Program-made: the position numbers and the translations under genes
The notes under the pieces: model-generated
What the model saw: the letters and a program-made list of their open reading frames with translations, nothing else
Database searches by the model: none
What the model was told of the DNA's origin: nothing
Shown here: positions 19,085-28,925 of the stretch, piece after piece
Layout of the letters: each line of letters begins with the position of its first letter
How positions within the stretch are numbered: position 1 is the stretch's first letter
NCBI GenBank assembly: GCA_036843405.1
Contig: DAITSJ010000003.1
Coordinates: 169,929-233,928 of the forward strand
From: DGNJ01 sp002388905
GTDB lineage: Bacteria; Pseudomonadota; Gammaproteobacteria; Pseudomonadales; Porticoccaceae
Length of the DNA: 64,000 nt
Direction of reading: 5' to 3'

Positions 19085-22000
19085 TCACCGACGCCAGCGG
19101 CGCTCGCTGGCGTTCTCGATCAGGCAGTAAAAGAGCGGTACGAAAATCAGGGCCAGGGAACTGGCGGCGATCATGCCGCCCACCACGACGGTGCCGATCT
19201 CCTGGCGACTCACCGCGCCGGCGCCACTGCTGAAGATCAGGGGCAAAGCGCCGACGATAAAGGTCAATGCCGTCATCATGATGGCCCGGAAGCGCTGCCG
19301 TGCCGCCGCCTCGGCCGCGGCCCTGGCGGTCATTCCGGCGCGGCGGTTCTGTGCGGCAAATTCGACAATAAGAATGGCATTCTTTGCCGCCAGGCCGATC
19401 AACACCAGAAGCCCCACCTGGAAATAGATGTCATTGGGGAACCCCCTCGAAAGAGAGGCGAGGGTGGCTCCCAGAACCCCGAAGGGCACTGCGGTAACCA
19501 CCGCCAGGGGCAGTGTCCAGCGTTCGTACTGGGCGGCAAGGATCAGGAACACCATAATCAGCCCCAGGGCGAAGGCCAGGATTCCGGCCGCCTCCGAGAA
19601 CTGCAACTGGTACGCTTCGCCGGTCCAGCCGAACCTCGCTTGCCCCCCCAGAACCTGATCGGAAACCGCCTGCAGCGCCATCATGACCTGCCCGGTACTG
19701 TATCCCGGGGCCGGATCCGTCAGCACCTTGGCCGCCGGGTAGGCGTTGAAGCGGGTGACCATGTCGGGACCCAGGGTTTCCTCGAGCGTGACGAGGGCGC
19801 TCAGGGGCACCATCGCTCCGGTATCGGCGCGCACGAACACGCGGCCCAGGTCTTCGGCCTGGTCACGGAATTCAGCCCGGGATTGCAGGGTTACCCGCCA
19901 GTTGCGGCCCTGGAGTGGAAAGTCATTGACGTACAGAGAGCCGAAGGTACTTTGCAGGGTTCTGAAGATATCGTCGATATCCACGCCGAGCCCCTTGGCC
20001 TTTTCCCGATCCACCCTGGCCCGATAGCGGGGGATGCCCGTATTCAGTGTGGTAAAGGCCGAGCCGATCTCCGGCTGTGCCATGGCGACGGCATTGAAGC
20101 GGTCGGTCAACGCCTGCAACTGGTGAGGGGTCAGGTCACCCCGGGACTGTATATAGCCTTCGACGCCGCCGGTGGTCGACAGGCCTAGAATCGGGGGCGT
20201 CATAAAGGAAATAATCCGGGCCTCGGGGATTTCCGTGCCCATTGCCATGACCCTTTGCATTAGGCTGAAGGCATCCTGGCCGGGGCCGGTGCGTTCGTCC
20301 CAGTCGGTGAGCGGGACGAACGAGAAGCCCATATAGGTTCGCATGGCGCTGGACATCATGTCGTAGCCGGAAAACGCCAGCACGTTGTCCACTTCCGGCA
20401 TGGCCCGGAGGCGGTCGCTCAATTCGCGCCAGACTTTTTCCGTGCGCTCCACCGAGGCGGCGGCGGGCAGTTGGGGCACCACGTGGATATAGCCCTGATC
20501 TTCCTGGGGGATCAGTCCGGTGGGCATGCGCAGCATCAGGACGGTCGAAACGATGATTACCGCCCCAAAAAGTGCGGAACCCAGCCACGGCCGGTGCAGC
20601 AGGAAATTGACGCCGTTGACGAACCAGCCCGTGAGTCGATCGAAACCGCGATTGAACCAGGCGAAGGGAGCCCAGACCGCGGTGGGCTGCCTGTCCAGAA
20701 AGAGGGCGCACATGGCCGGGGTAAGCGTCAGGGCCACGATGCCGGAGACAATCACGGAAATGGTGATGGTGACTGCGAATTGACGATACAACTGGCCGGT
20801 AAAACCACCGACAAACGCCGCCGGGGCAAAGACGGCCACGAGGACCAGAGTGGAGGCAAGGACCGCTCCGGTGACCTGGTCAAGGGTCTGGACCGCCGCC
20901 CGGGAGGCGCTCAGGCCCTGTTCGGACATCAGCCGCTCGGTGTTCTCCATGACGATAATGGCATTGTCCACCACGATGCCGATTGCCAGGATCAACCCGA
21001 ACAGGGTCAGCAGGTTGATGGAATACCCCAGAATCGCCATGCCGCCGAAGGTGCCGATCAGGGAGACGGGGATGGCAATCAGCGGCACAAGACTGGCCCG
21101 GAAATGCTGGAGGAAAAGGAAGGTGACCAGCACCACAAGGAGCACGGCGATGATCAGCGTGGTGGCGACTTCTCCCACGGCGATGTCGATGTAGCGGGTG
21201 ATGTCATAGGGAATACGATAATCCAGCCCGTCCGGAAAATTTTTGCTCAACTGGGCCATGACCTCGCGTACCGACTGGGTTACCTCCATGACATTGGCGC
21301 CGGGCTGGAGAAAAATCCCCACCGGAACGGCCGCTTTGTCGCCGAACCGTGCGGAAAAATCGTAGCTTTGGGCACCAAGCTCCACCGTGGCGACGTCGCT
21401 GAGCGTCAGGGTCGCCCCGGTCTGATCGGTGCGCAGGATAAGGTTTTCGAATTCCGTCACTGTGGAGGGGCGGGGCGGGGTGGTGATGGTGTAGGTAAAT
21501 GCCTGCCCTGCAGGCGCGGGCTTTGCCCCGATGCGACCGGCGGCATACTGGATGTTCTGTTCCTCCAGCACTGTGGCCACGTCCACCGGTGTGAGCCCGT
21601 ATTCCGCCAGTTGATCGGGATGCAGCCAGATACGCATGGCATAGTTCTGGGAACCGAACAATGTGGCGTTGCCGACACCGGGTATGCGGAGCAATTCATC
21701 GAGGATGTAAATCTCGGCGTATTGGCCAATGTCGTGATCGTCAAAGCCGGCGCCGGTACCCAGCAGTGTGATCACCTGGGGTGCCGACGACTGCTGGGCC
21801 TCGACCCGAAGCCCGAGATCGCGGACGGTCTGTGGCAACCTGGCCATGGCCTGCTGGACGCGGTTATTGACGTTGATGGTCGCCAGATCCGGGTCGGTTC
21901 CGGTTTCGAAAGAGACCAGTATCGAAAAGCCGCCGGCATCCGTGGTGACCGACTCCATGTATATCATATCCTCGACCCCGTTGATTTCCTGTTCCAGGGG

Positions 22001-22189
22001 CGCGAGCACGGACGACGAAATCACCTGGGCGTCGGCACCGGGGTAGGCGCCCTCAACCACAATCCCCGGTGGCAGGACGTCGGGGTATTGCTCGACGGGC
22101 AGGGTGAAGAGCGCCACAATGCCTGCCAGAACAATGGCCAGGGAAATGACCGAGGCGAAAATTGGGCGATGAACCAGATAACCGAGCAT
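19085..22189 (-). CDS. RND efflux pump permease (HAE1/AcrB type)
   Basis: 1034 aa, full length, with twelve predicted membrane helices and two large periplasmic loops. It would export hydrophobic compounds using proton flow as part of a tripartite pump. The helix-4 proton-relay motif reads GIVVDNAIIVMENTER; by counting, Asp408 is kept but the next residue is Asn409 where AcrB has a second Asp. The helix-10 lysine in AAKNAILIVEFA is kept. The start is one base from the end of the membrane-fusion gene. No outer-membrane factor is encoded nearby. Confidence 0.93.
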   Translation of the reverse strand: MLGYLVHRPIFASVISLAIVLAGIVALFTLPVEQYPDVLPPGIVVEGAYPGADAQVISSSVLAPLEQEINGVEDMIYMESVTTDAGGFSILVSFETGTDPDLATINVNNRVQQAMARLPQTVRDLGLRVEAQQSSAPQVITLLGTGAGFDDHDIGQYAEIYILDELLRIPGVGNATLFGSQNYAMRIWLHPDQLAEYGLTPVDVATVLEEQNIQYAAGRIGAKPAPAGQAFTYTITTPPRPSTVTEFENLILRTDQTGATLTLSDVATVELGAQSYDFSARFGDKAAVPVGIFLQPGANVMEVTQSVREVMAQLSKNFPDGLDYRIPYDITRYIDIAVGEVATTLIIAVLLVVLVTFLFLQHFRASLVPLIAIPVSLIGTFGGMAILGYSINLLTLFGLILAIGIVVDNAIIVMENTERLMSEQGLSASRAAVQTLDQVTGAVLASTLVLVAVFAPAAFVGGFTGQLYRQFAVTITISVIVSGIVALTLTPAMCALFLDRQPTAVWAPFAWFNRGFDRLTGWFVNGVNFLLHRPWLGSALFGAVIIVSTVLMLRMPTGLIPQEDQGYIHVVPQLPAAASVERTEKVWRELSDRLRAMPEVDNVLAFSGYDMMSSAMRTYMGFSFVPLTDWDERTGPGQDAFSLMQRVMAMGTEIPEARIISFMTPPILGLSTTGGVEGYIQSRGDLTPHQLQALTDRFNAVAMAQPEIGSAFTTLNTGIPRYRARVDREKAKGLGVDIDDIFRTLQSTFGSLYVNDFPLQGRNWRVTLQSRAEFRDQAEDLGRVFVRADTGAMVPLSALVTLEETLGPDMVTRFNAYPAAKVLTDPAPGYSTGQVMMALQAVSDQVLGGQARFGWTGEAYQLQFSEAAGILAFALGLIMVFLILAAQYERWTLPLAVVTAVPFGVLGATLASLSRGFPNDIYFQVGLLVLIGLAAKNAILIVEFAAQNRRAGMTARAAAEAAARQRFRAIMMTALTFIVGALPLIFSSGAGAVSRQEIGTVVVGGMIAASSLALIFVPLFYCLIENASERRWRR

Positions 22190-23334
22190 CAGCCCGCCTC
22201 TCCGGATGTCCCGGATTGCACGACGACCTCGCTGCCACTGCGAAGGCCCACCAATCCCTCCACCACCACGGCTTCACTGCCGTCGAGACCTTCCAGGATG
22301 GCAATGCGCCCCCCGGACTCCGGCCCGGGCTGTACAGGCCGGGCCCGGGCAATTCCCTCGCTGTCCACCACGAACACGCGATAGCCCTGGGGAGTCCGGT
22401 CCAGGGCCTTTTCGGGAATGGTCGCGACGTCGGTCAAGGTTTTCAAAATCAGGCGAATGCGAGAGAACTGTCCGGGTACCAACAGGTGGTCGGGATTGGC
22501 AAAAACCGCCCGAAGTGTCTGGGAGTTGGTCTCGGCGTCTATGGTGCTGGCACTGAAATCCACCTGTCCCTCATATTGGTAAAGCGTGCCATCCGGCAAA
22601 ATCAGCTCCGCCCTCATCATTGCCGGTGCCGGTTTGTCGCCGTTGTCGGCCAGGTGCGCTTTTCGGATCAGGGCATCCCGCTCCGGGATTGCGAAGCGGA
22701 CATGAACGGGTTCCAGTTGAACAATACGGGTGAGGAGGGAACCTTTCTCAACGAGACTGCCTTCGGGCAGCGTTTCAAGTCCCGTGATTCCCTCAATTGG
22801 CGCCTCAACCTGTGTGTATTCCAGATCCAGCTCGGCTTCCTTGACAGCGGCCTTGGCGACCCTCAGGTTCGCGCGGGCCAGTTCGAGGACCGAGCGGGCG
22901 CGGTCGTACTGCCTCTCACTGACGGCACCGTCCTCGAACAGCCGGGAAACCCTTTGCCAGTCCCGTTCCGCCTCGCTGAGTTCGGCCTCGGCCACGGCCT
23001 GCCGGGCCCGGGCTCTTTCCAGCGCCACTTCGAAAGGGGCCGGGTCGATTCGGAAGAGAGCCGTTCCCGCCTCTACAGCCTGGCCTTCCTTGTAGAGGCG
23101 TTCCTCAAGGATGCCCTGCACCCGGGCGCGCACTTCCACTTCCCGCGCGCCCCGGATGCGCGCCGGGTATTCCCGCTCGACGGCGATATCGGCGACCTTG
23201 GCGACGGTTGTCACCACTGGTGTCGCGGGGGGGCCAGACCCTTCCTGCTGGGCGGGCTCCCCCGGTGTGCAGGCGGCAATAGCCGCCGCCGGCAATAATA
23301 AAAGGAGAACCCGGCGTCGGGGTGCGGCTCTCAT
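22189..23334 (-). CDS. RND efflux periplasmic adaptor (AcrA/MexA-like lipoprotein)
   Basis: 381 aa. The N-terminus is a lipoprotein signal with lipobox AIAAC (about residue 21), so it should be anchored to the inner membrane from the periplasm. Domains in order: lipoyl half-motif (VEVRARVQGILEERLYKEGQAVEAGTALF), helical hairpin with Ala- and Glu-rich repeats (about 95-165), second lipoyl half (VEAPIEGITG), beta-barrel and membrane-proximal domains. It links the permease to an outer-membrane channel that is not in this window. First gene of the pump operon, divergent from its TetR regulator. Confidence 0.93.
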   Translation of the reverse strand: MRAAPRRRVLLLLLPAAAIAACTPGEPAQQEGSGPPATPVVTTVAKVADIAVEREYPARIRGAREVEVRARVQGILEERLYKEGQAVEAGTALFRIDPAPFEVALERARARQAVAEAELSEAERDWQRVSRLFEDGAVSERQYDRARSVLELARANLRVAKAAVKEAELDLEYTQVEAPIEGITGLETLPEGSLVEKGSLLTRIVQLEPVHVRFAIPERDALIRKAHLADNGDKPAPAMMRAELILPDGTLYQYEGQVDFSASTIDAETNSQTLRAVFANPDHLLVPGQFSRIRLILKTLTDVATIPEKALDRTPQGYRVFVVDSEGIARARPVQPGPESGGRIAILEGLDGSEAVVVEGLVGLRSGSEVVVQSGTSGEAG

Positions 23335-23377
23335 GTTGATAACTCCGGAAGTGTTGTGAGCGGGTGGTCAAACCATA

Positions 23378-23393
23378 CATACATGAATGTATG
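23378..23393. promoter_or_regulatory. AcrR-type operator between the pump and tetR genes
   Basis: CATACATGAATGTATG is an inverted repeat with 7-base arms around a GA centre. It lies 44 bp upstream of the pump operon and 37 bp upstream of the TetR gene. It closely resembles the E. coli AcrR operator core (TACATACATT..GAATGTATGTA), so it is the likely site of autoregulated repression. Confidence 0.75.
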
Positions 23394-23430
23394 CTAGTAT
23401 GCCGGCAAGCCGGAGACAAGACCAGAGGTA

Positions 23431-24048
23431 ATGACCCAGCCCAGGAAAAATCCCGAGGCCACCCGCCACGCCATTCTCGACGCCGCCGAACAGGTATTCC
23501 TCGAGCGCGGGGTCCAACGCGCCTCGCTCGAGGAAATCGCCCGTGTCGCCGGCGTCACCCGGGGTGCCATCTATTGGCACTTTTCCAACAAGGCCGAAGT
23601 GTTCAATGCCATGATCGACCGGGTCCAGATGCAGCCCAGCCATCTCTTCGACCGGCTCCCCGATGCCGACAACCGCAGCTCCATCGACAGTATCCGGCAG
23701 GTCTGTACCGAGGCCCTGCTCACGATTGCCAGGGATGAGCATATAAGGCGGGTATTCACCATCTCGCTGCTGGCCCTGGAGGATACCCACGGAATCGAAG
23801 CGATCCGGGAGCACGACTTCAAGCTGCGGGAGGAAGCACGCCGGACCATTACCCGCCATTTCGAACAGGCGCAGCGCGAGGACCGCCTCCGGCAGGGCCG
23901 GTCGCCGGGTTTTTGTGCCTCGGTCCTTGAATCCTACATCACCGGCCTGCTGGTGGTCTGGCTGCGCAACCCGACCCAGTTCAACATGGAAGCGGACGCC
24001 CATTCCCTGGTCGATGTACTGATCGACGGCCTTGTCGAACCCGTTTGA
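23431..24048 (+). CDS. TetR/AcrR-family transcriptional repressor of the RND pump
   Basis: 205 aa. The N-terminal helix-turn-helix (about residues 10-57) reads RHAILDAAEQVFLERG through GVTRGAIYWHFSNKAEVFNAM, very close to AcrR and TtgR. The C-terminal ligand-binding half is of AcrR type (ITGLLVVWLRNP). It is divergent from the pump genes with a palindromic operator in between, so it very likely represses them and itself and is released by pump substrates. Confidence 0.93.
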   Translation: MTQPRKNPEATRHAILDAAEQVFLERGVQRASLEEIARVAGVTRGAIYWHFSNKAEVFNAMIDRVQMQPSHLFDRLPDADNRSSIDSIRQVCTEALLTIARDEHIRRVFTISLLALEDTHGIEAIREHDFKLREEARRTITRHFEQAQREDRLRQGRSPGFCASVLESYITGLLVVWLRNPTQFNMEADAHSLVDVLIDGLVEPV

Positions 24049-24100
24049 CAAGCGGCGAACTTTCAAGCACTTTCCACTCTTTGCCGGGCCAGAGGCTGCC

Positions 24101-25981
24101 ATGCACGATCCGCTACCGCTGTTGATCTCCCTGTTGATCATGATGGGCATGCTGGCCCAGTGGGTCGCCTGGCGGGTCAAGGTCCCGTCGATTCTCTTTC
24201 TCCTGGTGCTGGGGGTCATCGCCGGCCCGGTCACCGGCGCCATCAATCCCGATGTACTCTTTGACGACCTCCTGTTCCCCATGGTTTCCCTGGGTGTCGC
24301 GCTGGTGTTGTTCGAAGGGGCGCTTACCCTCAAGTTCGCCGACCTGAAGGGCCACGGGTCCAGTGTGTCCAACCTGGTGACCTGGGGAGCCGTGCTCAAC
24401 TGGGCCCTGATTGCCGGCGGCGCCTGGTGGTTCGTGGGGTTCGATTGGTCAATGGCACTGCTGTTCGGCGCCCTGGTGGTGGTTACCGGTCCCACGGTGA
24501 TCATGCCCCTGCTGCGCACGGTCAGGCCCACGGCCAACGTCAGCAACATTCTCCGCTGGGAGGGCATTCTCATTGATCCGCTGGGCGCACTTTTCGCGGT
24601 TATCGTCTTCGAGGTCATCATTTCGGGCGTCAGCGACAACCCCTGGCTGTTCTTTTTCAAGGAACTGGCGGTTGGTTTTGCCGGTGGCGCCCTCGGCGCA
24701 CTGTGCCTGTCGACGCTGATCAAGCGCCACTGGCTGCCGGAGTACCTGCATAATATCTTTACCCTCGGCCTGGTACTGACGGTCTTCAGCCTGTCCAACC
24801 AGTTCGCGCCGGAATCCGGCCTTCTGGCGGTGACCGTCATGGGCATATGGCTGGCCAACACCCCAAGGCTGGTCATGCACGACATCCTCTCCTTCAAGGA
24901 GAGCCTGTCGATACTGATTATCTCGGTGCTTTTTATTGTGCTCGCCGCACGTGTCGATATCGGATTGATCATCGATGTGGGTTGGGGTGCGCTGGGCGTG
25001 CTGGCGGTGATTCTGCTGGCGCGGCCGGTAATGGTCTTTGCTTCGACCTGGCGTTCGGGACTCAACTGGCGGGAAAAGGCACTGCTTTCGTGGATCGCCC
25101 CCCGGGGCATTGTCGCCGCCGCTGTCTCCGCACTGTTCGCCCTGCGCATGGAGACCCTGGGCTTCGACGACGCGGCGTTGCTGCCGGCGCTGACCTTTAT
25201 GGTGATAATCTTTACGGTACTCCTGCAAAGCGTGACATCACGGTTTGTCGCCCGAATGCTCGGCGTCGCCGAGGAGGAACCCAGAGGTATCCTCATTGCC
25301 GGCGGCAACCCGGTGGCCATCGCCATGGGCAAGGCTCTCAAACAGGAGGGGTTCCGGGTCAAGATTGCCAGTTCCTCATGGAACGAGGTGCAAAGCGCCC
25401 GCATGCAGGAACTGGATGCCTATTTCGGCAGCCCGGTGTCTGCCCATGCCGATAGAAATCTGGATCTGGTGGGTATCGGGCGGCTTTTCGCCATGTCCAT
25501 GGACCCGGCCTTTAACGCTCTTGTATGCCTGCGGTACCGCACGGAATTCGGGCGCAACCGGACCTACGTACTGCGCAACGCCGAAGAAAAGAATGCCTCG
25601 GAAAAAGACCGAATGGTGGAGAACTTTCGGGCACCGAGCCTTTTCGGTGAAGATGTCACCGTACAGAAGCTGGCGAGTCTTCTAAGCCAGGACGCCGAGA
25701 TTAAATCCACCAGCCTTTCCGAAACCTTTGCGCTGGAGGATTTTCAGGCGCGTTACGGCGAATCCACGCTGCTGCTTTTTGCCATCGATCCCAAGGGGCG
25801 GTTGCGGGCCTATACGGATGATTTTACGCCGGAGCCGGGGGATGGCTGGACGCTGGTGTTCCTCCTGGAAGAACCCCAGAAAAGCGAATCCAAAGTGGAG
25901 AAAAGCCGGCAGCGCAAGGCCGAACAAGAGGAAAAAAACAGCAAAAAGGCCGCCAATGGGCCGGCGCCCGCATCGGGATAA
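24101..25981 (+). CDS. CPA1-type cation:proton antiporter with C-terminal nucleotide-binding-like domain
   Basis: 626 aa. The first 400 residues contain about 12 membrane segments with the NhaP/Nha1-type stretch VVTGPTVIMPLLRTVRP and NILRWEGILIDPLGALFAV, where the Asp is the expected ion-binding residue. Residues about 410-550 (GILIAGGNPVAIAMGKALKQEGF onward) look like a Rossmann/RCK-N domain, and a further regulatory part follows. The last 40 residues are Lys-, Glu- and Gln-rich. It would exchange Na+ or K+ for H+. The Met at 24101 was chosen; the frame opens at 24032 overlapping tetR. Confidence 0.88.
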   Translation: MHDPLPLLISLLIMMGMLAQWVAWRVKVPSILFLLVLGVIAGPVTGAINPDVLFDDLLFPMVSLGVALVLFEGALTLKFADLKGHGSSVSNLVTWGAVLNWALIAGGAWWFVGFDWSMALLFGALVVVTGPTVIMPLLRTVRPTANVSNILRWEGILIDPLGALFAVIVFEVIISGVSDNPWLFFFKELAVGFAGGALGALCLSTLIKRHWLPEYLHNIFTLGLVLTVFSLSNQFAPESGLLAVTVMGIWLANTPRLVMHDILSFKESLSILIISVLFIVLAARVDIGLIIDVGWGALGVLAVILLARPVMVFASTWRSGLNWREKALLSWIAPRGIVAAAVSALFALRMETLGFDDAALLPALTFMVIIFTVLLQSVTSRFVARMLGVAEEEPRGILIAGGNPVAIAMGKALKQEGFRVKIASSSWNEVQSARMQELDAYFGSPVSAHADRNLDLVGIGRLFAMSMDPAFNALVCLRYRTEFGRNRTYVLRNAEEKNASEKDRMVENFRAPSLFGEDVTVQKLASLLSQDAEIKSTSLSETFALEDFQARYGESTLLLFAIDPKGRLRAYTDDFTPEPGDGWTLVFLLEEPQKSESKVEKSRQRKAEQEEKNSKKAANGPAPASG

Positions 25982-26020
25982 GGCCGCGTCTGGCCCGGCA
26001 AGTAATCGAGAAACTATAAA

Positions 26021-26047
26021 AAAAACCCCGCCGAAGCGGGGTTTTTT
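26021..26047. terminator. Bidirectional intrinsic terminator
   Basis: AAAAACCCCGC-CGAA-GCGGGGTTTTTT: a GC stem capped by a tetraloop with an A-run before and a T-run after. It lies between the convergent antiporter and acnB genes and can stop transcription from both sides. Confidence 0.92.
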
Positions 26048-26065
26048 AACGGGGCCGTGCGCCCA

Positions 26066-28672
26066 TCAGGCCACGTCGACGATCAGCTCGGCGGCGATGC
26101 GCTTGCCGTCTTCCGCGGCTTTCTGGAAGGACTCGATCTGGTCGAAGTTCATGTAGCGATAGATCTCGTCTCCCATGGCGTCGATGAAGCTGGCGTATTC
26201 CCGGTATTCCGCCGGTGTTGGCAGCTTGCCGAGAATGCCACCCACGGCCGCCAGTTCCGCAGAGGTCAGGTAGACATTGGCGCCATCACCCAGGCGGTTG
26301 GGGAAGTTGCGGGTGGAGGTGGACAGCACCGTGGACTTGGGCGCCACCCGGGCCTGGTTGCCCATGCACAGGGAGCAGCCGGGCATCTCGGTGCGCGCAC
26401 CCGCCTTGCCGTAGATGCTGTAGTAGCCTTCCTCCATAAGGGTGTGGGCGTCCATCCGCGTGGGCGGGCAGATCCAGAAGCGGCTGTTGAGCGCACCCGT
26501 GGTTTTTTCCAGCAGCTTGCCGGCGGCGCGGAAGTGGCCGATGTTGGTCATGCACGAGCCGATGAACACTTCGTCGACCTTGTCGCCGGCGACGTCGGAC
26601 AGCCAGCGGGCGTCGTCCGGGTCGTTGGGGGCGCAGACCACGGGTTCGTTCACCTCGTCCAGGTCGATCTCGATGACGGCGGCGTACTCGGCGTCCTTGT
26701 CCGCTTCCATCAGCTCGGGGTTTTTCAGCCACTCTTCCATCTTGCGTACGCGGCGCTCCAGTGTCCGGGCGTCGCCGTAGCCCTCGGCGATCATCCAGCG
26801 CAGCAGGGTGATGTTGGAGCGCAGGTACTCGGCCACGGAGTCCTCGGAGAGCTTGATGGTACAGCCGGCGGCGGAGCGCTCGGCGGAGGCGTCGGAGAGT
26901 TCGAAGGCCTGCTCCACGGTGAGATCGTCCAGCCCCTCGATCTCGAGGATGCGCCCGGAGAAGATGTTCTTCTTGCCTTTCTTCTCGACGGTGAGAAGCC
27001 CTTCCTTGATGGCGTAGAGGGGGATGGCGTGGACCAGATCCCGCAGGGTGATGCCGGGCTTCTTCTCGCCCTTGAAACGCACCAGCACGGACTCGGGCAT
27101 GTCCAGGGGCATCACACCCGTGGCGGCGGCGAAGGCCACCAGGCCGGAACCGGCGGGGAAGGAAATCCCCATGGGGAAGCGGGTGTGGGAGTCACCGCCG
27201 GTGCCGGGCAGCAGCATGCGGTTCAACCAGGAGTGGATGATGCCGTCGCCGGGGCGCAGGGATACGCCGCCGCGGTTCTTGATGAAGTCCGGCAGGGTGT
27301 GCTGGGTGTCCACATCCACGGGCTTGGGATAGGCGGCGGTGTGGCAGAAGGACTGCATCACCAGGTCGGCCTGGAAGCCCAGGCAGGCCAGATCCTTCAG
27401 TTCATCCCGGGTCATGGGGCCGGTGGTGTCCTGGGAGCCGACGGTGGTCATGTGGGGTTCGCAGTAGGTGCCGGGGCGCACGCCCTCCATGCCGCAGGCC
27501 TTGCCCACCATTTTCTGGGCCAGGGTGTAGCCGGCATTGCTGTCGCCGGGCTGCTCGGGCTTGCGGAACAGCTCGGAGGGGCCCAGACCCAGGGATTCCC
27601 GGGCCTTGACGGTAAGGCCGCGGCCGACGATCAGGTTGATCCGCCCGCCGGCGCGCACTTCGTCCAGCAGAACCCGGGATTTCAGTTCGAATTCGGAGAT
27701 CACCTTGCCGCTCTCGTGGTCGGTGATCTTGCCCTGGTAGGGGAAGATGTCGATGATCTGGCCGTAGTCGATGTCGTCCACCGGGGCCTCGAACACCAGG
27801 GCACCGGAGTCTTCCATGGTGTTGTAGAAGATGGGGGCCACCTTGCTGCCGATGCAGATGCCGCCGGAGCGCTTGTTGGGCGTACCGGGAACGTCTTCAC
27901 CGAAAAACCAGAGCACGGAGTTGGTGGCGGATTTGCGCGAGGAGCCGGTGCCCACCACGTCGCCCACAAAGGCCACTTTGTAGCCCTTGGCCTGGAGCTC
28001 CTCGATCTGCTTCATGGGACCGGTAACGCCGGGCTCGTCCGGCGTGAGACCCTCGCGCTCCATCTTGTACATAGCGCGGGCGTGACGAGGGATGTCGGGG
28101 CGGGACCAGGCGTCCGGCGCCGGGGACAGGTCGTCGGTGTTGGTTTCGCCGGTCACCTTGAACACCGCCGTGGTGATCTTTTCCGGTACATCGGGGCGGC
28201 TGGTGAACCACTCGCCGGCCGCCCAGGATTCGATAACCGCTTTGGCGTGTTCGTTGCCGGCTTTGGCTTTCTCTTCCACGTCGTGGAAGGCGTCGAACAT
28301 CAGCAGGGTGTGCTTGAGCTCGGTGGCCGCCAGGGGTGCCAGCTCGGCGTCGTCCAGCAGTTCCACCAGGGTGGCGATGTTGTAACCGCCGTGCATCATG
28401 CCCAGCAGTTCCACGGCCTTTTCCCTGCCGATCAGCGGGGAGGTGGCTTCGCCCTTGACGATGGCGGTCAGGAAGGCGGCCTTGACGTAGGCGGCGTCGT
28501 CGACGCCGGGCGGAACCCGGTTGGCGATCAGGTCGAGCAGGAATTCTTCTTCGCCGGCAGGGGGATTTTTCAAAAGCTCCACCAGATCGGCGGTCCACTC
28601 GGCGGTCAGGGGTTTGGGGGGCACACCTTCGGCGGCGCGCTCCGCCACGTGTTGGCGATAGGCTTCAAGCAC
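26066..28672 (-). CDS. acnB: Aconitate hydratase B
   Basis: TCA-cycle enzyme that interconverts citrate and isocitrate via cis-aconitate; it can also hydrate 2-methyl-cis-aconitate. 868 aa, the usual AcnB length. The N-terminal HEAT-like domain begins MLEAYRQHVAERAAEGVPP. The 4Fe-4S ligands are visible in VFIGSCMTNIGHF and CSLCMGNQARV. The HTRFPMGISFPAGSGLVAFAAATGVMPLDMPESVLVRF stretch is strongly AcnB-like. It is a single-gene unit ending at a bidirectional terminator. Confidence 0.98.
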   Translation of the reverse strand: MLEAYRQHVAERAAEGVPPKPLTAEWTADLVELLKNPPAGEEEFLLDLIANRVPPGVDDAAYVKAAFLTAIVKGEATSPLIGREKAVELLGMMHGGYNIATLVELLDDAELAPLAATELKHTLLMFDAFHDVEEKAKAGNEHAKAVIESWAAGEWFTSRPDVPEKITTAVFKVTGETNTDDLSPAPDAWSRPDIPRHARAMYKMEREGLTPDEPGVTGPMKQIEELQAKGYKVAFVGDVVGTGSSRKSATNSVLWFFGEDVPGTPNKRSGGICIGSKVAPIFYNTMEDSGALVFEAPVDDIDYGQIIDIFPYQGKITDHESGKVISEFELKSRVLLDEVRAGGRINLIVGRGLTVKARESLGLGPSELFRKPEQPGDSNAGYTLAQKMVGKACGMEGVRPGTYCEPHMTTVGSQDTTGPMTRDELKDLACLGFQADLVMQSFCHTAAYPKPVDVDTQHTLPDFIKNRGGVSLRPGDGIIHSWLNRMLLPGTGGDSHTRFPMGISFPAGSGLVAFAAATGVMPLDMPESVLVRFKGEKKPGITLRDLVHAIPLYAIKEGLLTVEKKGKKNIFSGRILEIEGLDDLTVEQAFELSDASAERSAAGCTIKLSEDSVAEYLRSNITLLRWMIAEGYGDARTLERRVRKMEEWLKNPELMEADKDAEYAAVIEIDLDEVNEPVVCAPNDPDDARWLSDVAGDKVDEVFIGSCMTNIGHFRAAGKLLEKTTGALNSRFWICPPTRMDAHTLMEEGYYSIYGKAGARTEMPGCSLCMGNQARVAPKSTVLSTSTRNFPNRLGDGANVYLTSAELAAVGGILGKLPTPAEYREYASFIDAMGDEIYRYMNFDQIESFQKAAEDGKRIAAELIVDVA

Positions 28673-28925
28673 GTTGGATTTCCTCGGATAGTCGTGACTT
28701 TACCCGTTTCGGTGGTTGCCGAATCCGGGGCTATCGGTGACACATCACCGATGGGTGGGCGTCTGGCCCGGCGCGGATTTTACGCGAAAAACCCAGGGGA
28801 TGCGAAACCAATGCATTACGGTTGCGCATTTGAGAGGCGGCGGGGTGGGGAACCTGCAGGCCAGCGGGCGCCTAGGCAGGGCCCTCGTTGGTGTGTAAAG
28901 TTGAGCCTCGGAATAAGGGAGTTCA

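Noticed and set aside
20471..22384. Open frame of 637 codons on the plus strand opposite the RND permease
   Set aside because: Composition is typical of antisense shadows and it lies wholly over a well-supported gene.
23368..25404. Open frame of 678 codons on the minus strand opposite tetR and the antiporter
   Set aside because: Ser-, Arg- and Thr-rich shadow frame across two real genes on the other strand.
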